A stretch of 10,381 bases of DNA from Dyella_B sp035486915 (GCF_035486915.1 NZ_DATHMR010000072.1:1-10381), one strand, 5' to 3'. Shown: positions 1-7,442, counted from the first letter of the stretch. The notes: generated from the letters alone by a model not told the origin. Made by a program: numbers and translations.

Positions 1-603
1 ATCCGTGTGCGCAATCTGGACGGTAGCGTGCGTTACGAGAAGCACCTGCAGAACATCGATCTCGCGGGCAACCACACGCAGTCATTGGCAACACTGCCGA
101 CCATCGCCGGCCTTTCGTCCGCGTACTTCATAGAACTTGAACTCGCCTCTTCCGACGGCAAGCCCGTCAGCCGGAACGTCTACTGGCTATCCACACGCGC
201 GGACGTGCTCGACTGGGCAAATTCGAACTGGTACCTCACCCCGCTGACGCAATACGCGGACCTGACCACGCTGCGATCCTTGCCGCCCGCGACGAGCGTG
301 GTCCACGCAACGACACGACGTGAGGGAAACGATGACATCACCACAGTCACGCTGTCCTTGCCCGCATCGTCCAAGGCCGTGGCCCTGTTCCAGCACGTGT
401 CGATCAAGCGTGGTGCGCACGGCAACCTTGCGCTGCCGATACTGTGGAATGACAATGACGTCACGCTTTGGCCCGGTGAGTCGATGGTTTTGACCGCGCG
501 ATACGCATCGCAGGAAACGGCCGAACCGGTGGTCGAAGTGAGTGGGTGGAACGTCCCGGCCCAAAGTGTTCCAGTCGCCACCACGCGGGGAGCAGATCAT
601 TGA
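1..603 (+). CDS. GH2-family glycoside hydrolase, C-terminal fragment (exo-beta-glucosaminidase/beta-mannosidase-like)
   Basis: This is the 3' end of a gene that begins left of the window; the frame is open from base 1 (Ile-Arg before the first GTG) and ends with TGA. About 200 residues are visible. They look like the C-terminal beta-sandwich region of GH2 enzymes of the exo-beta-D-glucosaminidase/mannosidase type. NVYWLS is followed by a WYLTPLTQYADLTTL stretch opening an Ig-like domain, and WNDNDVTLWPGESMVLTARY near the end matches the usual closing strands (a 'D-N-x-T-L-x-P-G-E' signature). The catalytic TIM barrel is outside the window, so substrate cannot be read. Such enzymes release terminal beta-linked glucosamine or mannose from chitosan-, glycan- or mannan-derived oligosaccharides. 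A LacI regulator starts 16 bases downstream, consistent with a sugar-utilisation operon. GC is high (42 of 60 bases in 241-300). The family assignment is fairly sure; the exact activity is not. Confidence 0.8.
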   Translation: MRVRNLDGSVRYEKHLQNIDLAGNHTQSLATLPTIAGLSSAYFIELELASSDGKPVSRNVYWLSTRADVLDWANSNWYLTPLTQYADLTTLRSLPPATSVVHATTRREGNDDITTVTLSLPASSKAVALFQHVSIKRGAHGNLALPILWNDNDVTLWPGESMVLTARYASQETAEPVVEVSGWNVPAQSVPVATTRGADH

Positions 604-619
604 AGACGCAAAGGCTTCC

Positions 620-1627
620 ATGTCACGCGTGACCATCAACGATGTTGCCCGTGCGTCGGATACCTCGAAGAAGACCGTATCGCGCGTGCTAAACAACGAG
701 CCGAACGTGCGCGACTCGGTGCGCGAGCGCGTGCTTTCGGCCGTAGCAGAACTCAACTACCGGCCGCTCACCTCGGCGCGTAGTTTGGCGACGAATCGGT
801 CCTTCATGATCGGCCTGCTCTACGACAACTTGTCGCCGAGCTACATCATGGAAGTCCAGGCGGGTGTGCTCGAAGCGTGCGAAGCGCAGCAATACAGCAT
901 GATGGTGCAGCCTTTGGTCTCCACGGCGCCGGACTTCGTCGAGCGTGTCGAGGGCATCCTCTGGCGGCACCAGCCCGATGGGCTGATCCTTACGCCCCCC
1001 ATCACCGACCACCCGGAACTGCTCAAGCACTTGCGCAAGAGCGGCCCTCCATTTGCCTCGATCGCCCCACGCCAGCCTAAGGGCTGTATCGGCGTGATAC
1101 TACGCGAGCGCGAAGCCGCCGCGGCGATGGTGGAGCACCTTGCATCGCTGGGCCACCGCCGCATCGCCCACATCATTGGTGACCTCAAGCATGGCGGAGG
1201 CATCTGGCGTCTCGCTGGTTACCGCGACGGATTGAAGCGCGTGGGGTTGAAGGAAGACCCTGCGTACATGGTGCAGGGCCGCTTTTCTTTCGAGTCTGGC
1301 GTGGAGGCAGCGCGCCGGTTGCTCGCGTTAAAGCATCGGCCAACCGCTATCTTCGCGGCCGACGACGATATGGCCGTCGGCGCGATCTGGGCAGCTGCCG
1401 AGGCCGGCGTGTCGGTTCCCGCCGACATTTCGATTTGCGGCTTCGATGACACCACGATCGCGACGCAGGTGTGGCCATTGCTGACCACTGTCCACCAGCC
1501 CGTACGCGAAATGGGCAGGCGCGCCACCGAAGAGTTACTGCTACGCGTGCTGGGCAAAGGTGAAGCCAGCATGGTCGAAGTCGGCTACGAAATGCGTATG
1601 CGTGCATCGACAGCACTCGCACCCTGA
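620..1627 (+). CDS. LacI-family transcriptional regulator
   Basis: A DNA-binding repressor or activator expected to respond to a sugar and control nearby glycosidase genes. From the ATG at 620 it is 335 residues, the normal LacI/GalR length. The N-terminal helix-turn-helix is at residues 4-25 (VTINDVARASDTSKKTVSRVL), followed by the hinge around residues 47-60 (YRPLTSARSLAT). A periplasmic-binding-protein-like effector domain follows, with the family phrases FAADDDMAVGA and ISICGFDDTTIA. The frame extends upstream to a GTG at 542, but that start would overlap the GH2 gene and add 26 residues before the HTH; LacI proteins normally begin two to six residues before it, so ATG 620 was chosen. The Shine-Dalgarno there is weak (GCAAAGG), which fits read-through translation from the gene before. 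Effector and operators cannot be read from the sequence. Confidence 0.93.
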   Translation: MSRVTINDVARASDTSKKTVSRVLNNEPNVRDSVRERVLSAVAELNYRPLTSARSLATNRSFMIGLLYDNLSPSYIMEVQAGVLEACEAQQYSMMVQPLVSTAPDFVERVEGILWRHQPDGLILTPPITDHPELLKHLRKSGPPFASIAPRQPKGCIGVILREREAAAAMVEHLASLGHRRIAHIIGDLKHGGGIWRLAGYRDGLKRVGLKEDPAYMVQGRFSFESGVEAARRLLALKHRPTAIFAADDDMAVGAIWAAAEAGVSVPADISICGFDDTTIATQVWPLLTTVHQPVREMGRRATEELLLRVLGKGEASMVEVGYEMRMRASTALAP

Positions 1628-1640
1628 AACAGGCGCTTTC

Positions 1641-1661
1641 TTGCAACCCATGCCCTTGCAA
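1641..1661. repeat. TTGCAA-N9-TTGCAA repeat between the LacI regulator and the sulfotransferase
   Basis: Two copies of the palindromic hexamer TTGCAA sit 15 bases apart (1641-1646 and 1656-1661), giving an element that is both a direct and an inverted repeat. It lies in the 66-base gap ahead of the sulfotransferase. It could be an operator or part of an RNA hairpin in the leader, but it lacks the central CG usual in LacI operators, so function is only a guess. Confidence 0.3.
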
Positions 1662-1693
1662 CTCAGGCAACCGATCGAGAGGAGATTGCTCAC

Positions 1694-2539
1694 ATGCCCA
1701 CCCTGCCAGACGCCAGCAACCCGCCACGGAAGTTCCATTTCATTTCCGGGCTGCCGCGCGCCGGCACCACGCTACTGGCCGCCATCCTCAACCAGAACCC
1801 ACGCTTCCGCGCAGGCATGACTAGCCCGCTTGCAGACATCATGGGCGTGGTGATGGCGGAGGCAAGCAGCAAGAACGATTTTTCGTTCGATGTCTCCGAC
1901 GAGCAGCGCGTCGCACTGTTGCGCGGGTTGGTCGAGAACTTTTACTCGGCGCAAGCTGGCGCCGACGTGATGTTCGACACCAGTCGGTTGTGGTGCAGCA
2001 GAATGCAGTTGCTCAACGTGCTGTTCCCGGGCATGAAGGTCATCGCATGCGTGCGTCAGTTGGCATGGGTGCTGGACAGCATGGAGCGTTTGGTGCGCAG
2101 GCAACCGGTCAGCGTCAGCAAGGTGTTCCGCTTCGACACCAACACCACGGTGTACTCGCGCGTTGAGGCGTTGACGGATCCACGCGGCATGGTGGGCTTC
2201 GCCTACCAGGCCACCAAGGAGGCCTTTTACGGCCCGCATGCACAAAACCATCTGCTGATGCTGACCTATGAAAGCCTGGTGAGCGATCCTGCCGCGGCCG
2301 TGCGCGCAGTCTACCAATTTCTCGGCGAGCCTTGGTTCGAGCACGACTTCGACCGCATCGAATACAACGCCGACGAATTCGATGCCCGCGTCGGCATGCC
2401 CGGTCTGCATTCCGTTCGGCCGAAGGTAGAGGCGATCGAGCGCCAGCCCATCCTGCCACGCGAAATCTTCGGGCGCTTCGCGAACGAAGCGTTTTGGATG
2501 GACCCCAAGAACAACGTCAACCAGGTACGCATCGTATAA
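1694..2539 (+). CDS. PAPS-dependent sulfotransferase family protein
   Basis: Predicted cytoplasmic enzyme moving a sulfuryl group from 3'-phosphoadenylyl sulfate to an unknown acceptor. Residues 18-28 (SGLPRAGTTLL) form the 5'-phosphosulfate binding loop of the sulfotransferase fold. R121 and S129 in ACVRQLAWVLDSMERL fit the 3'-phosphate binding motif, preceded by the typical FDTSRLW strand (94-100). The tail contains LMLTYESLVSDPAAAVRAVYQFLGEPW, which is the usual 'Y-E-x-L-x-x-x-P' segment. Length 281 is normal for a single-domain enzyme. Start ATG 1694 is set by a strong GAGGAGA at about 1679-1685, eight bases upstream. There is no signal peptide or membrane segment. It lies 66 bases after the LacI gene on the same strand and is followed by a hairpin terminator, so it probably ends the glycosidase/regulator transcript. 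Acceptor (sugar, lipid or peptide) cannot be told. Confidence 0.88.
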   Translation: MPTLPDASNPPRKFHFISGLPRAGTTLLAAILNQNPRFRAGMTSPLADIMGVVMAEASSKNDFSFDVSDEQRVALLRGLVENFYSAQAGADVMFDTSRLWCSRMQLLNVLFPGMKVIACVRQLAWVLDSMERLVRRQPVSVSKVFRFDTNTTVYSRVEALTDPRGMVGFAYQATKEAFYGPHAQNHLLMLTYESLVSDPAAAVRAVYQFLGEPWFEHDFDRIEYNADEFDARVGMPGLHSVRPKVEAIERQPILPREIFGRFANEAFWMDPKNNVNQVRIV

Positions 2540-2561
2540 CGGCTCGTCATCGCCGCAAAGA

Positions 2562-2587
2562 ACAAAGGCCGCTTGCGCGGCCTTTGT
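2562..2587 (+). terminator. Perfect hairpin terminator after the sulfotransferase gene
   Basis: An 11-bp perfect inverted repeat, ACAAAGGCCGC and GCGGCCTTTGT, closes on a TTGC loop 22 bases after the sulfotransferase stop. The 3' arm itself carries TTT and the 5' side has an A-rich flank, giving the look of a GC-rich, possibly bidirectional intrinsic terminator. A long U-run is absent. Confidence 0.7.
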
Positions 2588-2639
2588 CGTAGAAACTCCG
2601 GCCGATCGGCTTCATCAATCTGTTGTAGCGGCCAACTGA

Positions 2640-2665
2640 ATCTGCAGTCGAAAGCAGATGTTTTT
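2640..2665 (+). terminator. Candidate second intrinsic terminator
   Basis: Stem ATCTGC (2640-2645) pairs perfectly with GCAGAT (2654-2659) over an eight-base loop, followed by G and five T (2661-2665). This has the order expected of a rho-independent terminator on the plus strand and would back up the stronger hairpin 53 bases earlier, keeping transcription from running into the convergent MFS gene. The stem is short and AT-containing, so it is a modest call. Confidence 0.4.
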
Positions 2666-2715
2666 AAGCATCCAAGTTGTCAACGATTTCTCCACGGTCT
2701 ATGTCGCCGAGCTGC

Positions 2716-4317
2716 TTAACCACTCCGACGAACCGAAGGATCAACTATCGCTTTTCCTTTGATGAGCACCAAAGCGCTCATTGCGCTGAGCAATGCGAGT
2801 GCAGCGGATACCAACATGACCCGTCGATAACCCGCAACAAACGACATGCCGATCGCGTGCCTCACTGCGGAGGTTACAGAGGCTGAATAACCATCGGGGA
2901 TGACGATGCCCGCAAGTCTCTGACGTTGTGACATGACGGCGGACACAAGCTCTGTTGGCGCCTGCACACGCATAAGCTCTTCGTTCAACGTGATATCGAA
3001 CGCCCACGTTAAGATGATCCCGAAGATCGCGATCGCCAGCAAAGCAGCCGTGCGGGACACCGCGTTATTAATGCCGGAGGCCGTACCCGCGAGCTCGGAG
3101 CCCACGGCATTCATGACCGTGGTAGTCAGTGGGGCCACGGTAATACTCATGCCTAGACCGAGAATGCAAATGGCGGGAAAGAATGCCGTCCAGTAGTTGC
3201 TGTCGATGGACGGCACCGCAAACATCACAAATCCAGCGGCCGCCACGATGGGGCCAACGACAAGCGGCGGCTTCGAGCCGAACAGATCAACCAAGGTTCC
3301 GGCCCAACGAGACAAGGCGAACACGATGGCAATAAACGGGAGCAGCGCTGCTCCCGCAGACGTGGCTCCGTATCCTTGAACCTGGATCAAGTTAAGCGGG
3401 AGAAAGAACAGACTTCCTCCGAGCGCCGCATAGAGCAGCAACGTCAGGAGATTGGCTCCGGCAAAATTGCGTTCGCGAAATAGCGACAGCGGCATCATGG
3501 GAGCAGCGCTATGAGCCTCCACCCGAATGAAGAAGGCGAGCGCACCCAGACCGACACCGGCAGCTATCCAAATGGGCGGCGCCATCCAACCTTGAGCGGG
3601 GGCTTCGATAAGCGCAAACACCACACCTGCCAATCCGAGGGTGGCCATGCATGCACCCAACACATCGATAGTGCCGCTGCCGCCCGAGCCACGACTCTCG
3701 GGCACCTTGGTCATACAGATCAACAGAAGCGCCGCGCTCACGGGCACGTTCACCAGAAAGGCCCAGGTCCACGAATAGTGCTCGACGAGGAAGCCTCCAA
3801 CGACTGGCCCAACCGCAGCGGTAATGCCACTGAATGCGGACCACGTACCAATCGCAGCGCCCCGCTCCGACTTTGGGAAGTTGATGCTGATAAGCGCCAA
3901 GCTTCCGGGTACTAGCAGCGCGGCCCCTACGCCCTGCACCGCTCGCGCAGCGATCAGTTGGTGGATGTCGGCGGACAAGGAGCACCCGATCGACGAGACC
4001 GCAAACAAAGCAGCGCCGATCATGAAGATGCGCCTTCGCCCAAAACGATCGCCGAGCACACCGCCCACGAGCAGCAGCGAAGCCAGGAATAGCGCATACG
4101 ATTCCATGACCCATTGCGCATCGGACGTGGTCGCACTCAGCTCTCTTTGAATGGCCGGAAGCGCCACATTGACGATTGTGCCGTCCATGAACGCCAAGCT
4201 TGAGCCGAGAATCGCTGCGACTAGCGTCCAGCGACGCGTACGCGCAGAGCAACGTAGCGCTGCATCACCGTGCAAGATGACGCCGTCATCACAAGGGGGC
4301 TTTCCGATTTGGCCCAT
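2716..4317 (-). CDS. MFS transporter, DHA2 family (EmrB/QacA type, 14 TM)
   Basis: Predicted inner-membrane proton-driven drug exporter of 533 residues, the usual length of 14-segment DHA2 proteins. TM1 carries motif D1, MDGTIVNVALP (44-54). Motif A, GDRFGRRR, is at 89-96 in the loop between TM2 and TM3. Motif C, characteristic of exporters, is at about 164-176 (GITAAVGPVVGGF). The N-terminal lead before TM1 includes PCDDGVI and two cysteines; I recall a similar cysteine-containing lead in relatives, which supports the ATG at 4317 although its ribosome binding site is weak. No membrane-fusion (EmrA) or outer-membrane partner and no adjacent TetR/MarR regulator is seen, so it may work alone or with partners elsewhere. 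It is convergent with the sulfotransferase. Substrate cannot be inferred. Confidence 0.93.
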   Translation of the reverse strand: MGQIGKPPCDDGVILHGDAALRCSARTRRWTLVAAILGSSLAFMDGTIVNVALPAIQRELSATTSDAQWVMESYALFLASLLLVGGVLGDRFGRRRIFMIGAALFAVSSIGCSLSADIHQLIAARAVQGVGAALLVPGSLALISINFPKSERGAAIGTWSAFSGITAAVGPVVGGFLVEHYSWTWAFLVNVPVSAALLLICMTKVPESRGSGGSGTIDVLGACMATLGLAGVVFALIEAPAQGWMAPPIWIAAGVGLGALAFFIRVEAHSAAPMMPLSLFRERNFAGANLLTLLLYAALGGSLFFLPLNLIQVQGYGATSAGAALLPFIAIVFALSRWAGTLVDLFGSKPPLVVGPIVAAAGFVMFAVPSIDSNYWTAFFPAICILGLGMSITVAPLTTTVMNAVGSELAGTASGINNAVSRTAALLAIAIFGIILTWAFDITLNEELMRVQAPTELVSAVMSQRQRLAGIVIPDGYSASVTSAVRHAIGMSFVAGYRRVMLVSAALALLSAMSALVLIKGKAIVDPSVRRSG

Positions 4318-4502
4318 GACATCCGCAACAGATATCGGTAATGCCGAAGCTTACTCCACACACGATTGAGGATGCGCTTGATTTCTTGGGGGTCTGCGTT
4401 GAAATCTCATGGTGCTGCCCACTAGCACGCGTCTTTCGGTGTCATACGCGCGTCGACATGCAACGAATGCAACAATGGCACCTTCCGACAAGGTCGGTGC
4501 AT

Positions 4503-5003
4503 TCAAGCATCGGCTGATAGGATCATTTCGATCTCAACAGTATCGGGCGTATGCGGATACGGTACTGTCTTGCCCGTCCGAACAAATCCATTCCGCTCGT
4601 AAAAACAGATGCCGGCAGTATTAAGGCTCGTCACGAGCAGGCGGATCGTCTGTATCCGCCGCTCCTGGGCCCAGTGGCGAATTGCCTTCAACAGATCCGA
4701 GCCGACTCCGCGTCGACGGCCGGCCGGTGCCACCCACATTGAAATCACCTCGCCTACTGCAGGGTCTTCACTGTCGCGAAAGCATGCAACGAGGCCAAGG
4801 GCTTGCTCGTCTTCAAGTGCGAAGAAACCGACGCGGTTTTCTCCATCGAGAGAACTCGCGCGAGTTAACCAGTCCTTATCGGAAAGCAACACTTCACGCT
4901 CATAAGTACTTCCGAATGAAAGAGGGTCCTGCTTTAAAGCGGCTAGCCGAATTGCTTTATATGTTTGAGCCGACTGCGCTTCGATGCGAACTAATGTAAT
5001 CAA
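4503..5003 (-). CDS. GNAT-family N-acetyltransferase
   Basis: Predicted cytoplasmic acetyl-CoA-dependent acetyltransferase, 166 residues from the chosen start. Motif A with the pyrophosphate loop is visible as WVAPAGRRRGVGSDLL, where R96-R-R-G-V-G101 gives the R-x-x-G-x-G/A signature. Motif B follows as NTAGICFYERNGF, the usual C-terminal 'A-x-x-x-Y-E-x-x-G-F' segment. The acidic strand before motif A (VGEVISM) is also typical. The frame continues upstream to 5060, but a perfect GGAGGT at 5011-5016 lies seven bases before a TTG at 5003, after which the protein reads MITLVRIEAQ; the longer form would bury this site and add a low-complexity basic lead. TTG 5003 is therefore preferred. The acceptor substrate is unknown; small-molecule or protein N-acetylation are both possible. 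It stands alone, divergent from the gene at 5156. Confidence 0.9.
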   Translation of the reverse strand: MITLVRIEAQSAQTYKAIRLAALKQDPLSFGSTYEREVLLSDKDWLTRASSLDGENRVGFFALEDEQALGLVACFRDSEDPAVGEVISMWVAPAGRRRGVGSDLLKAIRHWAQERRIQTIRLLVTSLNTAGICFYERNGFVRTGKTVPYPHTPDTVEIEMILSADA

Positions 5004-5010
5004 CTTTGTT

Positions 5011-5016
5011 ACCTCC
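5011..5016 (-). promoter_or_regulatory. Ribosome binding site fixing a TTG start for the GNAT gene
   Basis: On the minus strand this reads GGAGGT, a full anti-Shine-Dalgarno match, seven bases before the TTG at 5003-5001. No ATG or GTG in frame is placed suitably after it. Next to it, 5020-5029 is the 10-bp palindrome CGGGTACCCG, which would fall in the leader. Confidence 0.8.
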
Positions 5017-5155
5017 AAACGGGTACCCGCCCTTGCCCGGTTTTGTGCAAGCCATGTCAAAACGGTCCGCCGCGGGTAGAAAGCGATCCTCTGTTTCGGT
5101 GGCAGCCAGCTTCACGCGATTATGCTTAAAAACGGGTGAAACGCGAGATACCGCC

Positions 5156-5422
5156 ATGTCCGAGGAAACGAAGACTCCGCTCGATCACGTCAACGACGCC
5201 CTTGCGCAACTCAAGGAGATGCGCCACTACGCCAAGAACAACGTCGAAACCCTGACGACGCAGTGGTTGCTGTTCGACGGCGAGCTGAAGAAGCTTAAGC
5301 AAAGTGGATCGATCGAAACGTTGATGACACGCCAAAGCGAGTTGCACGACGCGCTGAACGACGAGATCGCAACGCTCGAAGAATGGGTGGCGACGCTGCA
5401 GCCACCGCCGGAGGAGGCTTAA
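5156..5422 (+). CDS. Small helical protein of unknown function
   Basis: I do not recognise a family. From ATG 5156 it is 88 residues, beginning MSEETKTPLDHVNDALAQ. The body is rich in Leu, Glu, Lys and Gln with heptad-like spacing (about residues 9-82), so a helical hairpin or short coiled coil is likely; it ends in a proline- and glutamate-rich tail (PPPEEA). No signal peptide, membrane segment, cysteine or catalytic motif is seen, suggesting a soluble cytoplasmic protein. The frame is open back to 5006, but the part before 5156 overlaps the GNAT leader and reads as basic low-complexity sequence, so the ATG was chosen. Its Shine-Dalgarno is weak (GCGAGA). It is divergent from the GNAT gene and convergent with the gene ending at 5476. 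The even amino-acid make-up and high third-position GC support real coding. Confidence 0.75.
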   Translation: MSEETKTPLDHVNDALAQLKEMRHYAKNNVETLTTQWLLFDGELKKLKQSGSIETLMTRQSELHDALNDEIATLEEWVATLQPPPEEA

Positions 5423-5475
5423 CCTGCGCTCCGGACCAATCCACACCTACGGTGATATGAGATACACGGGCCGGT

Positions 5476-5979
5476 TCAATCGATGGCTTGGTGCCCGTAA
5501 CTAAAGATTCGGGTTATCTCCCACCCGTCGGAAGAGTGGTGCCAGACAATTAAGAATTTGGCCTCACCGAAGCATTTGCCGGATTTAATCCCGCAGAATG
5601 TGTGATGCCCCTCTTCGATGGCGCCATACCCCTCGATGGGAAAAACCTGCAAGCTTCCCGCCGTAAGTACGCGCCGGAAATTACCGCATACATTCTCTTT
5701 GGTTTTCTCGATATAGTCTTGTCTCGTCCAAGTGACACCGCCTTTGTCGTGGTAAAACTCAACGTTTGCATTCAAGTAACTTGCATGCTTTTTAAGCTGG
5801 TCGGGCGAGCTGCAGTTATTGAATGCATCAAAGAAATCAGCATCGAGTTTTGAGACGGTGCTAAACAACGACTCGCTATTCGCAGAATTCTCCGGGTTAG
5901 ACACCGCCGGCGTCACAGCGCCTGCATTGGGCACAGCAAAGGCAAAGAAAAGGCTTGCTAGGAAAACATTCCTGCTCAT
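5476..5979 (-). CDS. Secreted NTF2-like (DUF4440/SnoaL-type) protein
   Basis: 167 residues from ATG 5979. Residues 1-21 (MSRNVFLASLFFAFAVPNAGA) form a signal peptide with an A-G-A cleavage site, so the mature protein should be periplasmic or exported. The rest resembles the NTF2-like fold used by DUF4440/SnoaL proteins: an opening helix (LDADFFDAFNNCSS), a short strand with NANVEFYHD, a helix around TRQDYIEKTKENV, then beta strands ending FLIVWHHSSDGWEITRIFSYGH. Four cysteines remain in the mature chain (NNCSS, NVCGN, TFCGI, KCFGE), which could form two disulfides after export. The repeated ATG GAG ATG GAG ATG allows several starts; the third has GGAG six bases upstream, and an earlier ATG at 6036 would bury the signal peptide. 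It follows the serine hydrolase by 62 bases on the same strand, probably one transcript. GC is low for the window (54 of 120 bases in 5701-5820). Ligand or enzymatic role unknown. Confidence 0.8.
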   Translation of the reverse strand: MSRNVFLASLFFAFAVPNAGAVTPAVSNPENSANSESLFSTVSKLDADFFDAFNNCSSPDQLKKHASYLNANVEFYHDKGGVTWTRQDYIEKTKENVCGNFRRVLTAGSLQVFPIEGYGAIEEGHHTFCGIKSGKCFGEAKFLIVWHHSSDGWEITRIFSYGHQAID

Positions 5980-6041
5980 CTCCATCTCCATTGTCTCGGG
6001 CATTCGTGACTTCAACCGCTTAAGGTTTTTGCGCATTGTGG

Positions 6042-7442
6042 CTAAGGCGTCACTGGCTGCTGATGTAATGCGGCAATGATTTGAGCGACGACATCGCCCA
6101 CTCCTGTTCCACCATAAATGCTGACACCAAGGCGGACGACCACCAGCCGTTCGGACGGAACGATGACAATGTATTGGCCCAACGCGCCACGGGCGTAGAA
6201 CATGTCTTTCGGTAACTGCGGCAGACCCCAGGGCGCGTCCCAAACGGGCACTTTGCCTTCGTTTACCAGATTGGTCCAGAAGCCTGCGCCGTAACCGGTA
6301 CTGAGTGTCTGAGAGTGACTATAGGCGACCCAACCTTCGGGAAGGATACGCTGCCCATCGGCCACGCCGTCGTCGAGATAGAGCTGCCCGAACTGTGCGA
6401 AATCGCGAGCCGAGGCATAGACATGACTGGATCCAACCGGCGTACCGGCCAGGTCAGTCTCAATCAACGCGTTGCGCATACCTAACGGCGCGAATAGTTG
6501 GCTACGCACAAATCGCTCAGCAGCGACCGCGTCGCCTGCCCCGGCTGCATTCATGGCTATTCGACCGAGCAGCACATAACTAAGGTTGCTGTAAGCCCAT
6601 GTGGTACCCGGCGCATACGCCAGCGGTACGGTCGCCGCGTAACGAGCCATGTCGTTCTCAAGGAAGAACATGCGTGACATCGGGTTGAGCACACTATCTG
6701 TTTCATCAAAAGGCAATCCACTGTCCATGCGCAAAAGTTGATCGATAGTGATTGCATGACGCGAATCATTCGGCGCCGCCCACGCTGTTATCGGTGCGGA
6801 TTGATCCAGACGAAGCTTGCCCTGATGGACGAGGATGCCAATCAACGCATTGGTAATCGACTTCGACAGTGAGTGCCCCCATATCGGGGTCTCTGGCCCG
6901 TAGCCTGGTGCATAACGTTCCGCGATGAGCTGGCCATCATGCAGGACCACGATGGCCTTGGTTAGCCGCGGCGTCGCCGGATTTGGTTCCGCAAATGCCG
7001 CATCAAGGGCACGACGCAATGCCGGATCCTTCGGTTCCACCACAGCCGATTCGGGAAACGCACTCGCAATGGGAGAGTCCCTAAAACCACCGGCATCGGG
7101 TACGGGCTCCTCGCCATGCACCAGCACGCATCCCAAGCCTTCCCGATACACAGCGCGAGCGGCAAACATGCCCAGCACAGTCGCACGTACTTCGTGCAGG
7201 TCAGGATCGACGTGAAAGCGCACCGCCCATCCCACACTGCGCATATTGGGCAACTGCTCCTCCTTGAACATTTGTTCCGGATCGATGCGCGAAACGAATG
7301 CCGCGGTACAAATCGAATGGCTGACCGAGTTGGTGACGAGATGGGAAAGGTCTTTGCCCGAGCCCGCCGTAAAAAAAGCCGTCAAAGTAACGGCCGCCAG
7401 TGCCAGCATCCCGCAGCCTATTTTGATAATGCGTGAAGTCAT
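6042..7442 (-). CDS. Beta-lactamase-fold serine hydrolase (class C/esterase-like)
   Basis: 466 residues; member of the broad beta-lactamase-related serine hydrolase group (COG1680: esterases, peptidases, 6-aminohexanoate-dimer-hydrolase-like enzymes). The nucleophile motif S-x-x-K is S191-L-S-K194 in WGHSLSKSITN, the second motif is Y284-S-N286 in WAYSNLSY, and GALGQ near residue 419 stands where the third (KTG/HTG-like) motif is expected. Residues 5-26 form a hydrophobic export signal or anchor. Between it and the catalytic domain is an extra region of about 130 residues with CTAAFVSRIDPEQMF and two cysteines (C45, C105), seen in a subset of this family. ATG 7442 is preceded by AAGGAAAG. Because the third motif is GALGQ rather than KTG, true beta-lactamase activity is unlikely and an esterase or amidase of envelope or extracellular substrates is more plausible. 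Downstream is the secreted NTF2-like gene. Confidence 0.9.
   Translation of the reverse strand: MTSRIIKIGCGMLALAAVTLTAFFTAGSGKDLSHLVTNSVSHSICTAAFVSRIDPEQMFKEEQLPNMRSVGWAVRFHVDPDLHEVRATVLGMFAARAVYREGLGCVLVHGEEPVPDAGGFRDSPIASAFPESAVVEPKDPALRRALDAAFAEPNPATPRLTKAIVVLHDGQLIAERYAPGYGPETPIWGHSLSKSITNALIGILVHQGKLRLDQSAPITAWAAPNDSRHAITIDQLLRMDSGLPFDETDSVLNPMSRMFFLENDMARYAATVPLAYAPGTTWAYSNLSYVLLGRIAMNAAGAGDAVAAERFVRSQLFAPLGMRNALIETDLAGTPVGSSHVYASARDFAQFGQLYLDDGVADGQRILPEGWVAYSHSQTLSTGYGAGFWTNLVNEGKVPVWDAPWGLPQLPKDMFYARGALGQYIVIVPSERLVVVRLGVSIYGGTGVGDVVAQIIAALHQQPVTP

Noticed and set aside
542..619. Longer LacI-regulator frame beginning at GTG 542
   Set aside because: It overlaps the GH2 gene by about 60 bases and adds 26 residues before the HTH, unlike normal LacI proteins.
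187..756. Long minus-strand frames opposite the GH2 and LacI genes
   Set aside because: They are Arg/Ser-rich antisense shadows with no family motifs.
2601..2610. GCCGATCGGC palindrome between the two terminator-like hairpins
   Set aside because: Ten bases only, not near a promoter; chance is the simplest reading.
3509..4252. 247-codon minus-strand frame inside the MFS gene
   Set aside because: It is a +1/-1 shadow of a clear 14-TM transporter, rich in Arg, Cys and Gly.
4318..4420. Minus-strand peptide DPQEIKRILNRVWSKLRHYR upstream of the MFS gene
   Set aside because: It looks protein-like but has an in-frame TGA just before it, no start codon and overlaps the MFS start in another frame; too short to support.
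4485..4497. CCGAC-AAG-GTCGG hairpin just past the GNAT stop
   Set aside because: Five-bp stem with a three-base loop and no T-run on the minus strand; too weak to call a terminator.
5030..5078. A TTGACA-like -35 box upstream of the GNAT gene on the minus strand
   Set aside because: No acceptable -10 box at 16-18 bases spacing.
5980..6243. N-terminal extension of the NTF2-like frame up to 6243
   Set aside because: It overlaps the end of the serine hydrolase gene and would hide a clear signal peptide starting at 5979.
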